From Luteimonas mephitis DSM 12574 (lineage in GTDB: Bacteria > Pseudomonadota > Gammaproteobacteria > Xanthomonadales > Xanthomonadaceae), in contig NZ_AULN01000014.1 of NCBI RefSeq assembly GCF_000422305.1, positions 407,858 to 471,857 of the forward strand: a stretch of DNA of 64,000 nucleotides. The letters run 5' to 3'. The notes under the pieces are model-generated. The model did not search any database. It was not told the DNA's origin and worked only from the letters and a program-made list of their open reading frames with translations. How positions within the stretch are numbered: the first letter of the stretch is position 1; each line of letters opens with the position of its first letter. Both the position numbers and the translations under genes were made by a program. This document shows, piece by piece, positions 43,886 to 52,395 of this stretch.

Positions 43886-45562
43886 ATGCCCGCGTCGCGG
43901 CTCGCGCTGGGGCTGACGAAACTGGGCGAGCTCGGCTTCAAGCCGATCAAGCGCCCAGGTTCGGCGCGCTGCTTCGTCGGCGAGTTGCAGTGCGCCAAGG
44001 GTCCGGTCAAGGTCCGGCTCGAGATCTCGGACTGGGATTTCACGATCTACCCCACGCTCGTCATCCTCGAGCACCCGGCGTTCCTGCCCGCGCTGACTCC
44101 GCACGTGTCCGGCGACGGGGTGCAGTGCTATTTCATGCAGGGACGCGTCGTACTCGACCGCTATCGTCCCGACCACGCGATCTGGCAGTGCATCGAACAG
44201 GCGCAGCGGGAGCTTGATCGACTCAGCGGGAGCACGACGTATCGCGAACGCGAGTTCGAACAGGAATTCGGCGCGAACTGGGAGATCGGCCAGCGCCCCC
44301 TGCCTGCTCCGGTGCTGCTCGCCGAGGCCACCGGCGACGGCGCCGTGCCTTGTTTTGGCATCACCGTTGACGACGGTCTCTATGTCATCGCCGCCAGCGA
44401 CGAAGCGCAGGTCAAGGCGCTGGCCCAGGCCCGCGGCTGGCCAGCGCCCAGGCGCATGAAGGTCGGGACCTATATCGTCCGCAGCACCCGGTCACCGACG
44501 TTGCCGGGCACGCTGCCCGCGACGATTGCCGACATGTTCGCCTGGATCAAGTCGTGGGATCCGACGGCCATGGAGCGCATCCATGCCGTGCTCGGGCAAC
44601 GCGAGTGGCTGGGATTCAAGGCGGTCCAGTTCCTAATCGACAGTCCGGCCGGCTGGTTCGGATTCTTCTTCGACCTGAACTCCAACCGCACGCTGATGCA
44701 CCAGCGCAAGCCATCGGGGTATCGGCAGCACTTGTACGGCAAGGGGCACGAACTTCCGATTACGCGGGTCAGTGTCAGGCAGATCAGCCCGGACTTCATC
44801 CACAGCCGCAACCTGCAATTCCCGTCGCTGAAGGACCGGCGGATCACGCTGGTCGGTTGCGGCGCGATCGGCGGCTACCTCGCGCAGGCGCTGGTGAAGC
44901 TGGGTGCGGGATCGGGCACCGGCTCGCTGACTCTGATCGATCCGGACGAGCTCGGTCCCGGCAACCTGGGCCGGCACTTCCTCGGCATGGACAGCCTGTA
45001 CAAACCCAAGGCGGTCGCGCTGCGGGAGACACTGATCCGGCAGTTTCCCCACACCAGGATCGTCGCCGAGCCGCGGCGGGCGGCCTACCCTTCCGACATC
45101 GCCGGCGACCTCGTCATCGACGCGACCGGCGAGGAGGCGGTGAGCGAGGCGATCAATGCGAACCGCCGCACTAAGTCCGGCACCGAGGGCGTGCCGGTCC
45201 TGCACACGTGGATCGTCGGCAACGGCGAGTGTGTCCAGGCGCTGTGGGTAGATCAGCGCAAATATGCTTGTTTCCGCTGCATGCGCCGGAACGACGACCC
45301 TAGGCGATCGCAGCGATTCCCTGTCATCGATCATGATCCGGAGACAAGGGTCGTCGGCTGCACCGCTTACACCCCGTATGCCGTTTCCGCGCCGATGTCT
45401 TCTTCCGCCCTTGCTATCGACATGGTCATCGACTGGCTCAAGGGCGACGTCTCGCCGCGCTTTCGGAGCCGCTACATCGAAGGCGCTGGCGCCAGGAAGA
45501 TCAAGAACCAGAATGTCTCGCCGCTCGAGGGATGCCCGGGATGCTCAGTCCCCTCATCCTGA
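43886..45562 (+). CDS. cap2: Cap2, E1-E2 ubiquitin-transfer-like protein of type II CBASS
   Basis: 558 residues from ATG 43,886, one base after the CD-NTase stop. N-terminal E2-like domain with probable catalytic C81 (GDGVQCYFMQGRVVLDRY). C-terminal E1 adenylation domain with the nucleotide loop LVGCGAIGGYLAQALVKLGAG, LIDPDELGPGNLGRH and the E1 Cys region KYACFRCMRRND, and zinc-type Cys at the end (GCPGCS). Cap2 conjugates the C-terminus of the CD-NTase to target molecules and primes it for signalling. Confidence 0.92.
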   Translation: MPASRLALGLTKLGELGFKPIKRPGSARCFVGELQCAKGPVKVRLEISDWDFTIYPTLVILEHPAFLPALTPHVSGDGVQCYFMQGRVVLDRYRPDHAIWQCIEQAQRELDRLSGSTTYREREFEQEFGANWEIGQRPLPAPVLLAEATGDGAVPCFGITVDDGLYVIAASDEAQVKALAQARGWPAPRRMKVGTYIVRSTRSPTLPGTLPATIADMFAWIKSWDPTAMERIHAVLGQREWLGFKAVQFLIDSPAGWFGFFFDLNSNRTLMHQRKPSGYRQHLYGKGHELPITRVSVRQISPDFIHSRNLQFPSLKDRRITLVGCGAIGGYLAQALVKLGAGSGTGSLTLIDPDELGPGNLGRHFLGMDSLYKPKAVALRETLIRQFPHTRIVAEPRRAAYPSDIAGDLVIDATGEEAVSEAINANRRTKSGTEGVPVLHTWIVGNGECVQALWVDQRKYACFRCMRRNDDPRRSQRFPVIDHDPETRVVGCTAYTPYAVSAPMSSSALAIDMVIDWLKGDVSPRFRSRYIEGAGARKIKNQNVSPLEGCPGCSVPSS

Positions 45563-46011
45563 GGCGACCCGAAGATGACGGCTTCGTCCTGATCGAAGAA
45601 CGGGTGCTCCAGGTGCTCGGCCGGCACCGTCAACTCCGCCAAGGCGCGCCCGAAGCCGGCGGCATCCTGCTGGGGTACCGGCGCGGTTCCCACCTGCACG
45701 TGACCGAGGCCAGCGCGCCGGTGGCTCCTGACCATGCAAGCAGGACCCGTTTCTTTCGTTCCGCCGCGCCGCACCAGCAGGCCGCACTCACGCGATGGCG
45801 CGAAAGTGGCGGGACCATGGACTACTTGGGCGAGTGGCATACCCACCCAGAACATAGCCCCTCGCCGTCGACGATCGATATGGTTGGATGGCAACGCATC
45901 TGCAGCAAGCGCAAAACGCCGATGCTCTTCGTAATTGCCGGCACCCAGGATCGTCTTTGGATCGGTGTCGGCACCACAACCGGGCTGCGTTCGATGGCCG
46001 AACTGACGTAG
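45532..46011 (+). CDS. cap3: Cap3, JAB/JAMM deconjugating peptidase of type II CBASS
   Basis: 159 residues; ATG 45,532 overlaps cap2 by 31 bases, ATG 45,541 is an alternative. JAMM zinc site complete: E41 (EAGGILLG), H103 and H105 in HTHPEHSPSPSTID, with S113 and D116. It removes the CD-NTase from Cap2-made conjugates and limits CBASS activation. It completes the four-gene operon. Confidence 0.92.
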   Translation: MPGMLSPLILRRPEDDGFVLIEERVLQVLGRHRQLRQGAPEAGGILLGYRRGSHLHVTEASAPVAPDHASRTRFFRSAAPHQQAALTRWRESGGTMDYLGEWHTHPEHSPSPSTIDMVGWQRICSKRKTPMLFVIAGTQDRLWIGVGTTTGLRSMAELT

Positions 46012-46094
46012 TGGTGGGCGTCGCCATGATTGCCGGCATGCTCTCCCGTCGTCCGGCGTCGACAGTACTCCCAGGGCCCATGTAATCTCGACCG

Positions 46095-46565
46095 ATGAAT
46101 AAGTTGTGCCCGGACGAAATTTTCGACCTGCTTGGGCAGGTGCAATCGCATGCGACGCATGCGTTCTCCGGCCTTGGCTTGATCTTCTATTCTTCGCTGG
46201 CCGACCTTCCTATCGTCGCGCTCGGCGATCAAGCGCTATTCCCGCAAACGCTACCCGTCGCCGATCGACGGACGCTGGCGTCACTGCTGGCGGAGATCTC
46301 AACGTTTACCTCGCCGTGGCACGACGGGTTTCACCTCATCGATGCCAGCTCGTTCGCGCTAACGCATATCTCGCAGTTCCTGTCTCCGCCCGTGGAGTTT
46401 CTCCGCCAGTCGAATTCCCAAGGCTTGCCGCTAGGCGCGAGGCATATGGCGGCGATGGCGGGCTCCAGGATTGCATCGGTTTCCTATACAGCTCTGCTGA
46501 GCAACAAGGGCGCCCCCGCTGTATTTCAGCAAGGGCGCGCGCTGGGTGGAGAGGTGCAAGCCTAA
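46095..46565 (+). CDS. Small DisA-N/DAC-like nucleotide cyclase (probable second-messenger synthase)
   Basis: 156 residues, a stand-alone domain. D77-G78-F79 followed by HLIDASS resembles the DGA motif of diadenylate cyclases, and GARHMAAMAGS (114-124) resembles their GTRHRAA motif, with the Thr and the second Arg replaced (Ala and Met). The segment order (nucleotide motif, LPxG linker, RHxAA, then SYTALLSNKG strand) fits the DAC fold. Canonical enzymes make c-di-AMP. The stop and the next start overlap (TAATG), tying it to a two-transmembrane beta-rich effector. I infer a nucleotide-signal module. The altered RHR could mean another product or a non-catalytic sensor. No strong ribosome site. 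Confidence 0.6.
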   Translation: MNKLCPDEIFDLLGQVQSHATHAFSGLGLIFYSSLADLPIVALGDQALFPQTLPVADRRTLASLLAEISTFTSPWHDGFHLIDASSFALTHISQFLSPPVEFLRQSNSQGLPLGARHMAAMAGSRIASVSYTALLSNKGAPAVFQQGRALGGEVQA

Positions 46566-47233
46566 TGGCAAGCCTGACGTTAACCGGCGTGGAATTGTCG
46601 CGGTTGACGAAGGTATTCGCCGTGACCGCGCTGGTGCTGACCGCCGCCATCTCTTTATTCCGATGGGGGTGCCTCGGCCATCCCTTCGGTCAGGCGGTTC
46701 TGCAGTCTGTCTTCCTGGCTATCACTCTGACAGGCCTGTTGTTTGCGGGCTTTTACAGATTCGGATGGCGACTTGGACCATTGGCGAGATGGATGGGGCG
46801 GCCGGACCTTCGTGGCGTGTGGCTCGGCCATCTTGCGTCGAGCTACTTCAAGGATGGACAGCCGATCCCAATCGTATTCGTCATCCGCCAGACCTATCTG
46901 GACATCTCGATCTGCAGCTATACGGAGAAACAGCGCGGCCAATCGACCTTTGAGGCGCTGATCCAGAACAACCGTCACGCAATTACCGTATTGGCCTATA
47001 TCTACGAATTAGATAGGCACTACGCGGGTGCGCAGGAACGGGTCAAAGGGACCGGAGAAGTCGAACTGCTGGGCGGTGACAGGCTGCGAGGCTTCTATTG
47101 GACCAACTCCCCGACACACGGGTCGATCAGCCTGCAACGGAAGGCGACTGAATGCGATGGCGTCCAGAGTTTCGAAGATGCGCTACGGAAATGGCCGTCA
47201 CCCGAATGGCCGCCACCCGGAGCAACCAATTAG
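46565..47233 (+). CDS. 2TM-beta (Cap15-like) membrane effector
   Basis: 222 residues from ATG 46,565, overlapping the previous stop by one base. Two membrane helices (FAVTALVLTAAISLFRWG, about 18-35, and SVFLAITLTGLLFAGFYRFG, about 48-67) are followed by a soluble beta-rich domain: RPDLRGVWLGHLASSY, IPIVFVIRQTYLDISICSYTE, STFEALIQ, LDRHYAGAQE and RLRGFYWTNSPTHGSISLQ. This is the plan of the SMODS-associated 2TM, beta-strand-rich effectors (Cap15 in CBASS, OptE in Panoptes), whose beta-barrel binds a cyclic nucleotide and whose helices assemble in the membrane and break it. Here the partner is a DAC-like protein, an unusual pairing. Confidence 0.7.
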   Translation: MASLTLTGVELSRLTKVFAVTALVLTAAISLFRWGCLGHPFGQAVLQSVFLAITLTGLLFAGFYRFGWRLGPLARWMGRPDLRGVWLGHLASSYFKDGQPIPIVFVIRQTYLDISICSYTEKQRGQSTFEALIQNNRHAITVLAYIYELDRHYAGAQERVKGTGEVELLGGDRLRGFYWTNSPTHGSISLQRKATECDGVQSFEDALRKWPSPEWPPPGATN

Positions 47234-47289
47234 CTCTTAGCAATCTTTTTTTGAACGCTATAGAAGCAGACCTGTCGGTTAGCCACACC

Positions 47290-47314
47290 CTAACTCCGAT
47301 AGATATTCCTATTC
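47290..47314 (+). repeat. Repeated site G (diverged), between the 2TM-beta and PIN genes
   Basis: CTAACTCC, GATAG, ATATTCC, TATTC. The most diverged of the six clear copies, but with the same spacing and orientation as B, C, D and E. It lies in a 209-base gap that also has a run of seven T at about 47,246 after the 2TM-beta gene. Confidence 0.5.
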
Positions 47315-47442
47315 GAGTTAGTTGCGCTCCATGACTGTACAGCCACAACCTTGATGATGAGCGCTGGATCGCACGCGCGCTCACATGAGGTGTTGAAACC
47401 CTTTCCATTCGCTAGTCTAGTCATTAGAAGGATGCTCACAGC

Positions 47443-48492
47443 ATGACTGCAAAAGTGTTCATCGACGCGAACAAGTTCCTGCAGTTCGGGAAGAACTTCG
47501 ACAAGTCGGAGGCACTGGTGCTAAAAGAGCTGGTGGATTCAGAATTGATCCGAGTGGTTACCACCGACCTCACCATCATTGAGATCGCCAAGCGGTGGGC
47601 CAAAAAGGATCTCGAAGCGCTGGAGCCACTGTTCAAAGACGACTTTAAAGGACGTGCAGAAGAACACTTGGGCATCAACCTACCTGCCCTGACCAGGGAA
47701 GAGGTTTGGCAGAAGATCTTCGGTGAGTACCACAAACGTCTGAATCAGAAGTTCGTTCTTGAATTCAAGACGAAGCCTCTGACCATCAATGATGTCCCTC
47801 CCCTTTCGGTGTTGAACGACTACACCCATGGCAAAGGGGTGTTCTCAGAATCATCTAAAAAGGACCAGTTCCCAGACGCCTTCATTTTTGCGGCGGTTGC
47901 GTCAGCGGCTAGCGAAGATCAGCCAATTGCCTTCATCACCGCAGACAAGGACTTCTCCAAGGCCATAGATCAAGCGGACCACATCACTGAACTAAGCACC
48001 TTCCAAGAGTTGATGGTCCATCTCAACATTGAAGAAGTGTCTGAAGCTGACAAGGAAATTCTGGATGAATTCTTAGAGGCGTTTGAGGCCAAGACATCTG
48101 AAGAACTAGTTCAATACATAGTGCATGCAGAAGACGTAGAAGATGCGGAGCTTGAAATTTTGGAAGTCTATGATCAAGAAATTAGAATCGAGACTGCCTA
48201 TCGCGTTACCAGTGAGGACAATTCCTTTCTGCTGTACGGCCATGTGACTTGCAAAGCGCGGGTCGCCTTTTCCCACTGGGATTGGGACAACGCAATTTGG
48301 GACAGCGAGGACAAGAGGCTTGTTCCTTGGGGAGAGAAAGTAAGCGGAGTGCGGGTTGTGGGGATAGTGGGCGTTCCTTTTGCTTACGCCATTGAATTGG
48401 CCGCAGACAAATCTAGTTGCGAAGTCTTGTCCGCAAGCGTGCGCGGAAATGGTTACATCACGGCTGAGCTTTACGGTGGCGTGTTTGATTGA
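47443..48492 (+). CDS. PIN-domain protein (DUF4935-like) with C-terminal beta domain
   Basis: 349 residues, AGAAGGA before ATG 47,443. N-terminal PIN ribonuclease: D8 (KVFIDANKF), an acidic position in TTDLTIIEIAKRW, Asp in QFPDAFIFAAV and ITADKDF. The last about 130 residues (from ETAYRVTSEDNSFLLYGHVTC) look beta-rich and are of unknown fold. Base composition is visibly more AT-rich than in the neighbours, so it probably came from another source. No antitoxin gene accompanies it. It stands alone between sites G and B, like a single-gene cassette. RNA cleavage as a defence or toxin function is inferred. Confidence 0.8.
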   Translation: MTAKVFIDANKFLQFGKNFDKSEALVLKELVDSELIRVVTTDLTIIEIAKRWAKKDLEALEPLFKDDFKGRAEEHLGINLPALTREEVWQKIFGEYHKRLNQKFVLEFKTKPLTINDVPPLSVLNDYTHGKGVFSESSKKDQFPDAFIFAAVASAASEDQPIAFITADKDFSKAIDQADHITELSTFQELMVHLNIEEVSEADKEILDEFLEAFEAKTSEELVQYIVHAEDVEDAELEILEVYDQEIRIETAYRVTSEDNSFLLYGHVTCKARVAFSHWDWDNAIWDSEDKRLVPWGEKVSGVRVVGIVGVPFAYAIELAADKSSCEVLSASVRGNGYITAELYGGVFD

Positions 48493-48695
48493 GGCTGTCA
48501 GAACTGTTTGCGCAACGGATGCCGACGCTGTTCGCGCCGTCGATCACTTCGCCTGTGTGATGCGGCGGGTACAGTCACCTACGAATTCAAGCCTGCTCAG
48601 CAGACGATGCCCCTAGATCCTTTATGGCGGATGTATAAAGAGCCCAGTTTGCTTTTTGGCGTTCGCTAAGGGTGACGGGTGATTGCATGCCCACC

Positions 48696-48720
48696 CTGCC
48701 CCCGATAAATCCATCTAATC
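48696..48720 (+). repeat. Repeated site B, between the PIN and DUF2971 genes
   Basis: CTGCCCCC, GATAA, ATCCATC, TAATC: 20 of 25 positions agree with site D. It lies in the 276-base gap after the PIN gene. Upstream TTCGCTAAGGGT partly matches the longer arm shared by sites C and D. The rest of the gap shows no gene. Confidence 0.65.
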
Positions 48721-48768
48721 AGCTCGCCAGCGTTTGCTGCCGACGAGAATCGGACTTTTGCGCCCCTC

Positions 48769-49590
48769 CTACGCCTTTTCGCGCATCGTGCCTTGGAACT
48801 CGCTCATTTTGATCCGTGAACTTGGGGCATATCGGCTGCACAGCCGACCTATCTGGTCCCGATCCTCATCCGAAGCCAGCGGACCAATCGTCACGACAGC
48901 TTTTTGCAGTGCTTCCGGGGCGATCTTCAGGTCAATGTGTGGTGACAACGCACCTTGCCGGTGCCACAGCGGATCGTGCACCAGGTCGTAGTAGCGTGCG
49001 CCGTACTCTTGGGGATTGGCCGTGCTGCGTGGCCCACGCAGAGTAGTCAAGACGAAACGGTGCTCTCGCTGGAACTCCCATCTGTTCCATTTGTATTTGG
49101 CAAGCTCCGCAGGGTGGCCGTCGATCACAATGTTATCCCCATCATTCCTGACATGCTGCTTATATGCTTCCGCGACGTCTTCGACATAACAAACTTCCTT
49201 GAGGAAGCGGCCACGGTCGATTACAGGAAGGAGCAAGTAGCCATCACCGAATACCTCGTCCAACGAGAACGGCGCTTCGGCGTTGTCGAACTGCCACTTG
49301 GCGTCTGTACCAGGAACTTGGTGGTGTGCATTCAGCAAATTCCACTCAAAGGGATCGTCAGGGAGTGAAATTCGGACACCGCGCATGCGGTTTCCATACA
49401 TGCTCCATTGCACAATATCTTCTGCATCCTGCTTGACCCAGCAACTAGCGAACAGTTGTGCCCCGAAGTCGATTCCCGCAACCGTTTGAGCCTCGATCAC
49501 GTCGTCGAATAGATCAAGCCTAGTAGAACGCAATCGACCGGAACGGAGTATCGCTTTAAGGGCGGCGACGCTCGTGTAGTGATGAATCAC
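48769..49590 (-). CDS. DUF2971-family protein
   Basis: 273 residues from a GTG start at 49,590. Hallmarks of DUF2971: N-terminal IHHYTSVAALKAILRSGRLRST, then a D-x-E-like LFDDVIEAQ, ASCWVKQDAEDIVQWSMYGNRMRGVRI, and EFQREHRFVLT. The family is frequent in defence islands and may have an ADP-ribosyltransferase-like fold, but its activity is not established. It is the only gene between sites B and C and points against them, so orientation within such units is not fixed. Confidence 0.78.
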   Translation of the reverse strand: MIHHYTSVAALKAILRSGRLRSTRLDLFDDVIEAQTVAGIDFGAQLFASCWVKQDAEDIVQWSMYGNRMRGVRISLPDDPFEWNLLNAHHQVPGTDAKWQFDNAEAPFSLDEVFGDGYLLLPVIDRGRFLKEVCYVEDVAEAYKQHVRNDGDNIVIDGHPAELAKYKWNRWEFQREHRFVLTTLRGPRSTANPQEYGARYYDLVHDPLWHRQGALSPHIDLKIAPEALQKAVVTIGPLASDEDRDQIGRLCSRYAPSSRIKMSEFQGTMREKA

Positions 49591-49717
49591 CTATCTGGCT
49601 CCATTTCTTGGCATATAGGCCATTTTCGCATCGCGGCCTACAGTAGGCGGCAATCGCATCTTCGCTGACGTCATGTGGCTCTGACGATCTAGAGTTTTAC
49701 GGGCTTAAGTTGAGCGA

Positions 49718-49770
49718 TCCGCTTAGGATCGGAAGGCGCCCTTTTCTACCTCCGATAACCAGCCAATATC
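49718..49770 (+). repeat. Repeated site C, extended form, right of the DUF2971 gene
   Basis: Core at 49,746-49,770: CTACCTCC, GATAA, CCAGCCA, ATATC. The 28 bases before it (TCCGCTTAGGATCGGAAG, then GCGCC) match the same stretch before site D without gaps; over 53 bases the two agree at 35 positions. The longer unit therefore includes a left arm and may fold (GATCCGCTTAGGATC is a near dyad). Confidence 0.65.
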
Positions 49771-49815
49771 GCCGTGCATCGTTGCACCTGTGTCGCCCGG
49801 AGCAGTGCTCTCGCA

Positions 49816-50709
49816 CTAGGGATCCCCCTCCCGATAGATGGAGTGAGAGTCTGGAAAGAGGTCCATCTCGGGAGTTGTGGCCTCAAGGATCCGGCTCGCC
49901 TCCTCCGCCCGGCGTTGCGCCTCGACCGGATCTCGGCGCACGGGCTCCCGAGTTCGCAGAGAGGCTGTCTCCTGCACGATCGGAATGGATGTCACTTCCA
50001 CTACGGCAGGCGGAGGTCGCGTAGGGGACGCTGGCGCATGGCCTGTTTCGGGCACCGAGCGGGTTTGAGAAGCCTTATTCTGGATTGAACGAGTGGAACA
50101 CTGCCAGAGAACGATGGCGGCCAGGACCACGAGCGAGATCAAGGCCCTAGTTCCATCCTGGCTCTCACGCTTGGCGCTTCCCGATCGCACTCTGACCGGC
50201 GCGGGACGAGCCGGAGGGCCAGAGAGGGGCCAGTCAAGCCCGCTGCGGGCCGACGCGGCACTGGCTTGGCCAGCAGCGGGAACCGAGTATTCCGGCAGCA
50301 TTTTGCGAAGCTCGTCGCCATCGATGAGCTGCAACCGTGACTCTTTCCTGGCGGTCGCGATGGCATGGGGCGTGAACTCGCCGGTATTGACGACGATTGC
50401 ATGGTCCGCCTTCTCGGTCAGCAGCACGCCGAGCAGCTCGTGACCGACGTTATGCGTTACCTGTCGTGCGTTTTCCCGCTTGCACTGCACGATGGTGTAT
50501 TTGCCATCGCGGTACATCTTCAGGTCGATCCCGCCATCGAAGCGGTTTCGACCGCCACCGGTGCCGCAGTGCTCGACGGCATAGCCTTGGCGCCGGTAAT
50601 AGTCCGCAACGACGCGCTCGAACTCCAATGGGTCGAGAGTCGCCAGGCGATCGTAACGACGATTTAGAACCGCGCGACTGCCCCAGCGCCCGCCTCGGGA
50701 AGAATCCAT
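49816..50709 (-). CDS. Membrane-anchored Mrr-like restriction endonuclease domain protein
   Basis: 297 residues, ATG 50,709. N-terminal Mrr-type PD-(D/E)XK fold: LDPLEFERVVADYYRRQGY, then D62 (FDGGIDL) and Q75-C-K77 (YTIVQCKREN), with HNVGHELLGVLLTEKADHAIVVNTGEFTPHA. One membrane helix at about 188-204 (RALISLVVLAAIVLWQC) and a Pro/Arg/Glu-rich tail to the end. DNA cleavage is expected; the membrane tie is odd for a restriction enzyme and suggests action at the site of phage DNA entry. It is the last gene of a four-gene leftward operon, six bases after the PLD gene. Confidence 0.75.
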   Translation of the reverse strand: MDSSRGGRWGSRAVLNRRYDRLATLDPLEFERVVADYYRRQGYAVEHCGTGGGRNRFDGGIDLKMYRDGKYTIVQCKRENARQVTHNVGHELLGVLLTEKADHAIVVNTGEFTPHAIATARKESRLQLIDGDELRKMLPEYSVPAAGQASAASARSGLDWPLSGPPARPAPVRVRSGSAKRESQDGTRALISLVVLAAIVLWQCSTRSIQNKASQTRSVPETGHAPASPTRPPPAVVEVTSIPIVQETASLRTREPVRRDPVEAQRRAEEASRILEATTPEMDLFPDSHSIYREGDP

Positions 50710-50715
50710 GACGCG

Positions 50716-51429
50716 TCAGGGCTCCAGCGAATCGGGCCAGAGAAAGTAAGGACCGAATCGCTGGCTCATCCTGAACTCACCGCCGGCGGCCTTTCCGGCC
50801 TCGGTCAGATAGTGCTTGTCGTCCTTGATCTCTAGAAGCTCGGTAGCGACTAGCTTCTCAAGCAACTCGGCCGTCTTCATCCCATGCTTTCGGGCCAGCT
50901 TGGATGAAGTCAGCTTGCCTCCATCACCGGTATCCTCCTGCCCGGCATCCTGCTCAGCATCAGCCGGCTCCTCAGGCGCAGTGACTCGCTCCATGGAAAT
51001 CCGGACCTCATCGCTGATGCGGATGATGCGCTGCGCCTCTTCGTACGCATCGCGATACAGTTCGGCGTCGTCCTGGCGGCGAATCAGGATTCCCATCTCG
51101 TTGTTGTTGACCTGGCTGAACTCGTAGAGATTCAAGCTGGTGACGATGCACAGCTCCTCGTTGAGATAGCACTTGGCATGCAGGTTCTTGCAGAAACTGG
51201 TCCGGATGTAGGTCTGTTCCCGCAGCCATGTGATCTCCGCAGGTTGCAGCTCGCTCTTTCCGTAGACGATCCGAACGTCGATCTTGAGCCGGTTCTTGTC
51301 AGCCAGCAGCTCCTTCACCCGGTCATTGAGCTTGAGGTAAGGGCTGATGAGGATAAGACGGTCCTTCGCGTCCTTGATGAGCTCTTCAAGAAAGTAGTTG
51401 GTCGCGCTGGTGTTGAGGAACTTGGCCAA
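50716..51429 (-). CDS. Phospholipase D-like nuclease-family protein
   Basis: 237 residues from a TTG start at 51,429 (AAGGAG eleven bases upstream). A single PLD motif: H84 and K86 in NLHAKCYLNEE, with S98 and N100 (TSLNLYEF) and a further acidic position; proteins with one motif dimerise to form an active site. The last about 75 residues (GKLTSSKLARKHGMKTAELLEKLVATELLEIKDDKHYLTEAG) look like a winged helix. DrmC of DISARM is also a PLD protein of similar size, but no DISARM helicase is present. Middle gene of the restriction operon; nuclease activity is inferred. Confidence 0.78.
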   Translation of the reverse strand: MAKFLNTSATNYFLEELIKDAKDRLILISPYLKLNDRVKELLADKNRLKIDVRIVYGKSELQPAEITWLREQTYIRTSFCKNLHAKCYLNEELCIVTSLNLYEFSQVNNNEMGILIRRQDDAELYRDAYEEAQRIIRISDEVRISMERVTAPEEPADAEQDAGQEDTGDGGKLTSSKLARKHGMKTAELLEKLVATELLEIKDDKHYLTEAGKAAGGEFRMSQRFGPYFLWPDSLEP

Positions 51430-51472
51430 CGAAATTGACTCCTTGTGTCAATAACAATGCGAATGGCTTGCA

Positions 51473-52381
51473 CTACTCATCGAAGTAGTCACTGTCGATC
51501 TTCGGAAGGCGAATGTTCTGCGACGACACACCCACCTCGTGATCCATCATGAGACTAGCGAGCGTTGCACCATCCACAAGCACGATCCGCTCGACCGATC
51601 GAGCGAACTCAACCGCCTGTGCGGTAAAGCTCGAAGTCGTAAGGAACACGCCCTTGTTTGCCCGCTGTCCCGCCAAGGCACCATAGAAGCCTTGGATCTC
51701 CGGCCGCCCCACTACGCCCTGCCAGCGTTTAGCCTGTACGTATACGTTTTCGAGTCCCAGCCGATCTAGGGAAATCACCCCATCAATTCCGCCATCCCCG
51801 CTCCCCCCGACCCGCTGCAGGTCGCTGCGGCTGGTGCCGTATCCGAGTTTGTGTAGCAGGTCGAGGACGACGCTCTCGAAGTATTTTGGTGAAACCTGAA
51901 GGAGAAGATCGAGGAGCTCGGAACTGACGGACGCGCGGATCTCAGCCAGCGCCGTCTGCAAGCGATCGTCAGGGCTCTGCACGTTGTCCGGCAGTCCGTC
52001 GGCTTCGTCAGGACCAAGGGTGCTTGGTACGTCGGGCTTCAGCTTCACATCCAGATAGTTCCGCGCCAGCGCTTCCACCTGGTGCGCCGAAAGCGGTGCC
52101 GGATTGTCGTTAATGAACTTGCGCCCTGCGTCGGTCAGGCACCAGATCCCGTGCTTGGGACTGGCCGAATGCCCTGCACGCTTGAGACGGTCATGTGCCC
52201 ATCCCGCACGATTCTTGTATGTCGCCTGCCCCGTCGGCAGGGAAACCGCGCGATCGGCTTCCGTCAGCCCTAGTGAATCCGCTGCTGCCTCGTGTGCTTG
52301 CCGGGCTTGAACCCCCTCCGGTCGAGTGGCGAGGAAGCGGAGGATCGGCTCGATGAATTGATCGTAGGTGGGTACGGTCAT
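51473..52381 (-). CDS. mrr: Mrr-family restriction endonuclease
   Basis: 302 residues from ATG 52,381 with GGAG upstream; the longer open frame overlaps the preceding gene and has no family match. N-terminal Mrr_N winged helix (TYDQFIEPILRFLATRPEG to ASPKHGIWCLTDAGRKFI) and C-terminal PD-(D/E)XK domain: SPKYFESVVLDLLHKLGYG, GGSGDGGIDGVI (Asp), NVYVQAKRWQG (Q-x-K). The family cuts modified (methylated) DNA or is triggered by foreign methylation. It starts 14 bases after the type IIL gene, an odd partner because a modification-dependent enzyme must not cut the methylation made by its neighbour. Confidence 0.9.
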   Translation of the reverse strand: MTVPTYDQFIEPILRFLATRPEGVQARQAHEAAADSLGLTEADRAVSLPTGQATYKNRAGWAHDRLKRAGHSASPKHGIWCLTDAGRKFINDNPAPLSAHQVEALARNYLDVKLKPDVPSTLGPDEADGLPDNVQSPDDRLQTALAEIRASVSSELLDLLLQVSPKYFESVVLDLLHKLGYGTSRSDLQRVGGSGDGGIDGVISLDRLGLENVYVQAKRWQGVVGRPEIQGFYGALAGQRANKGVFLTTSSFTAQAVEFARSVERIVLVDGATLASLMMDHEVGVSSQNIRLPKIDSDYFDE

Positions 52382-52395
52382 TTGGATCTCCTGGA

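Noticed and set aside
46095..46565. mCpol (Panoptes synthase) for the small protein before the 2TM-beta effector
   Set aside because: No GGDD-type motif is present; the DGF and GARHMAA motifs fit a DAC/DisA-N fold better.
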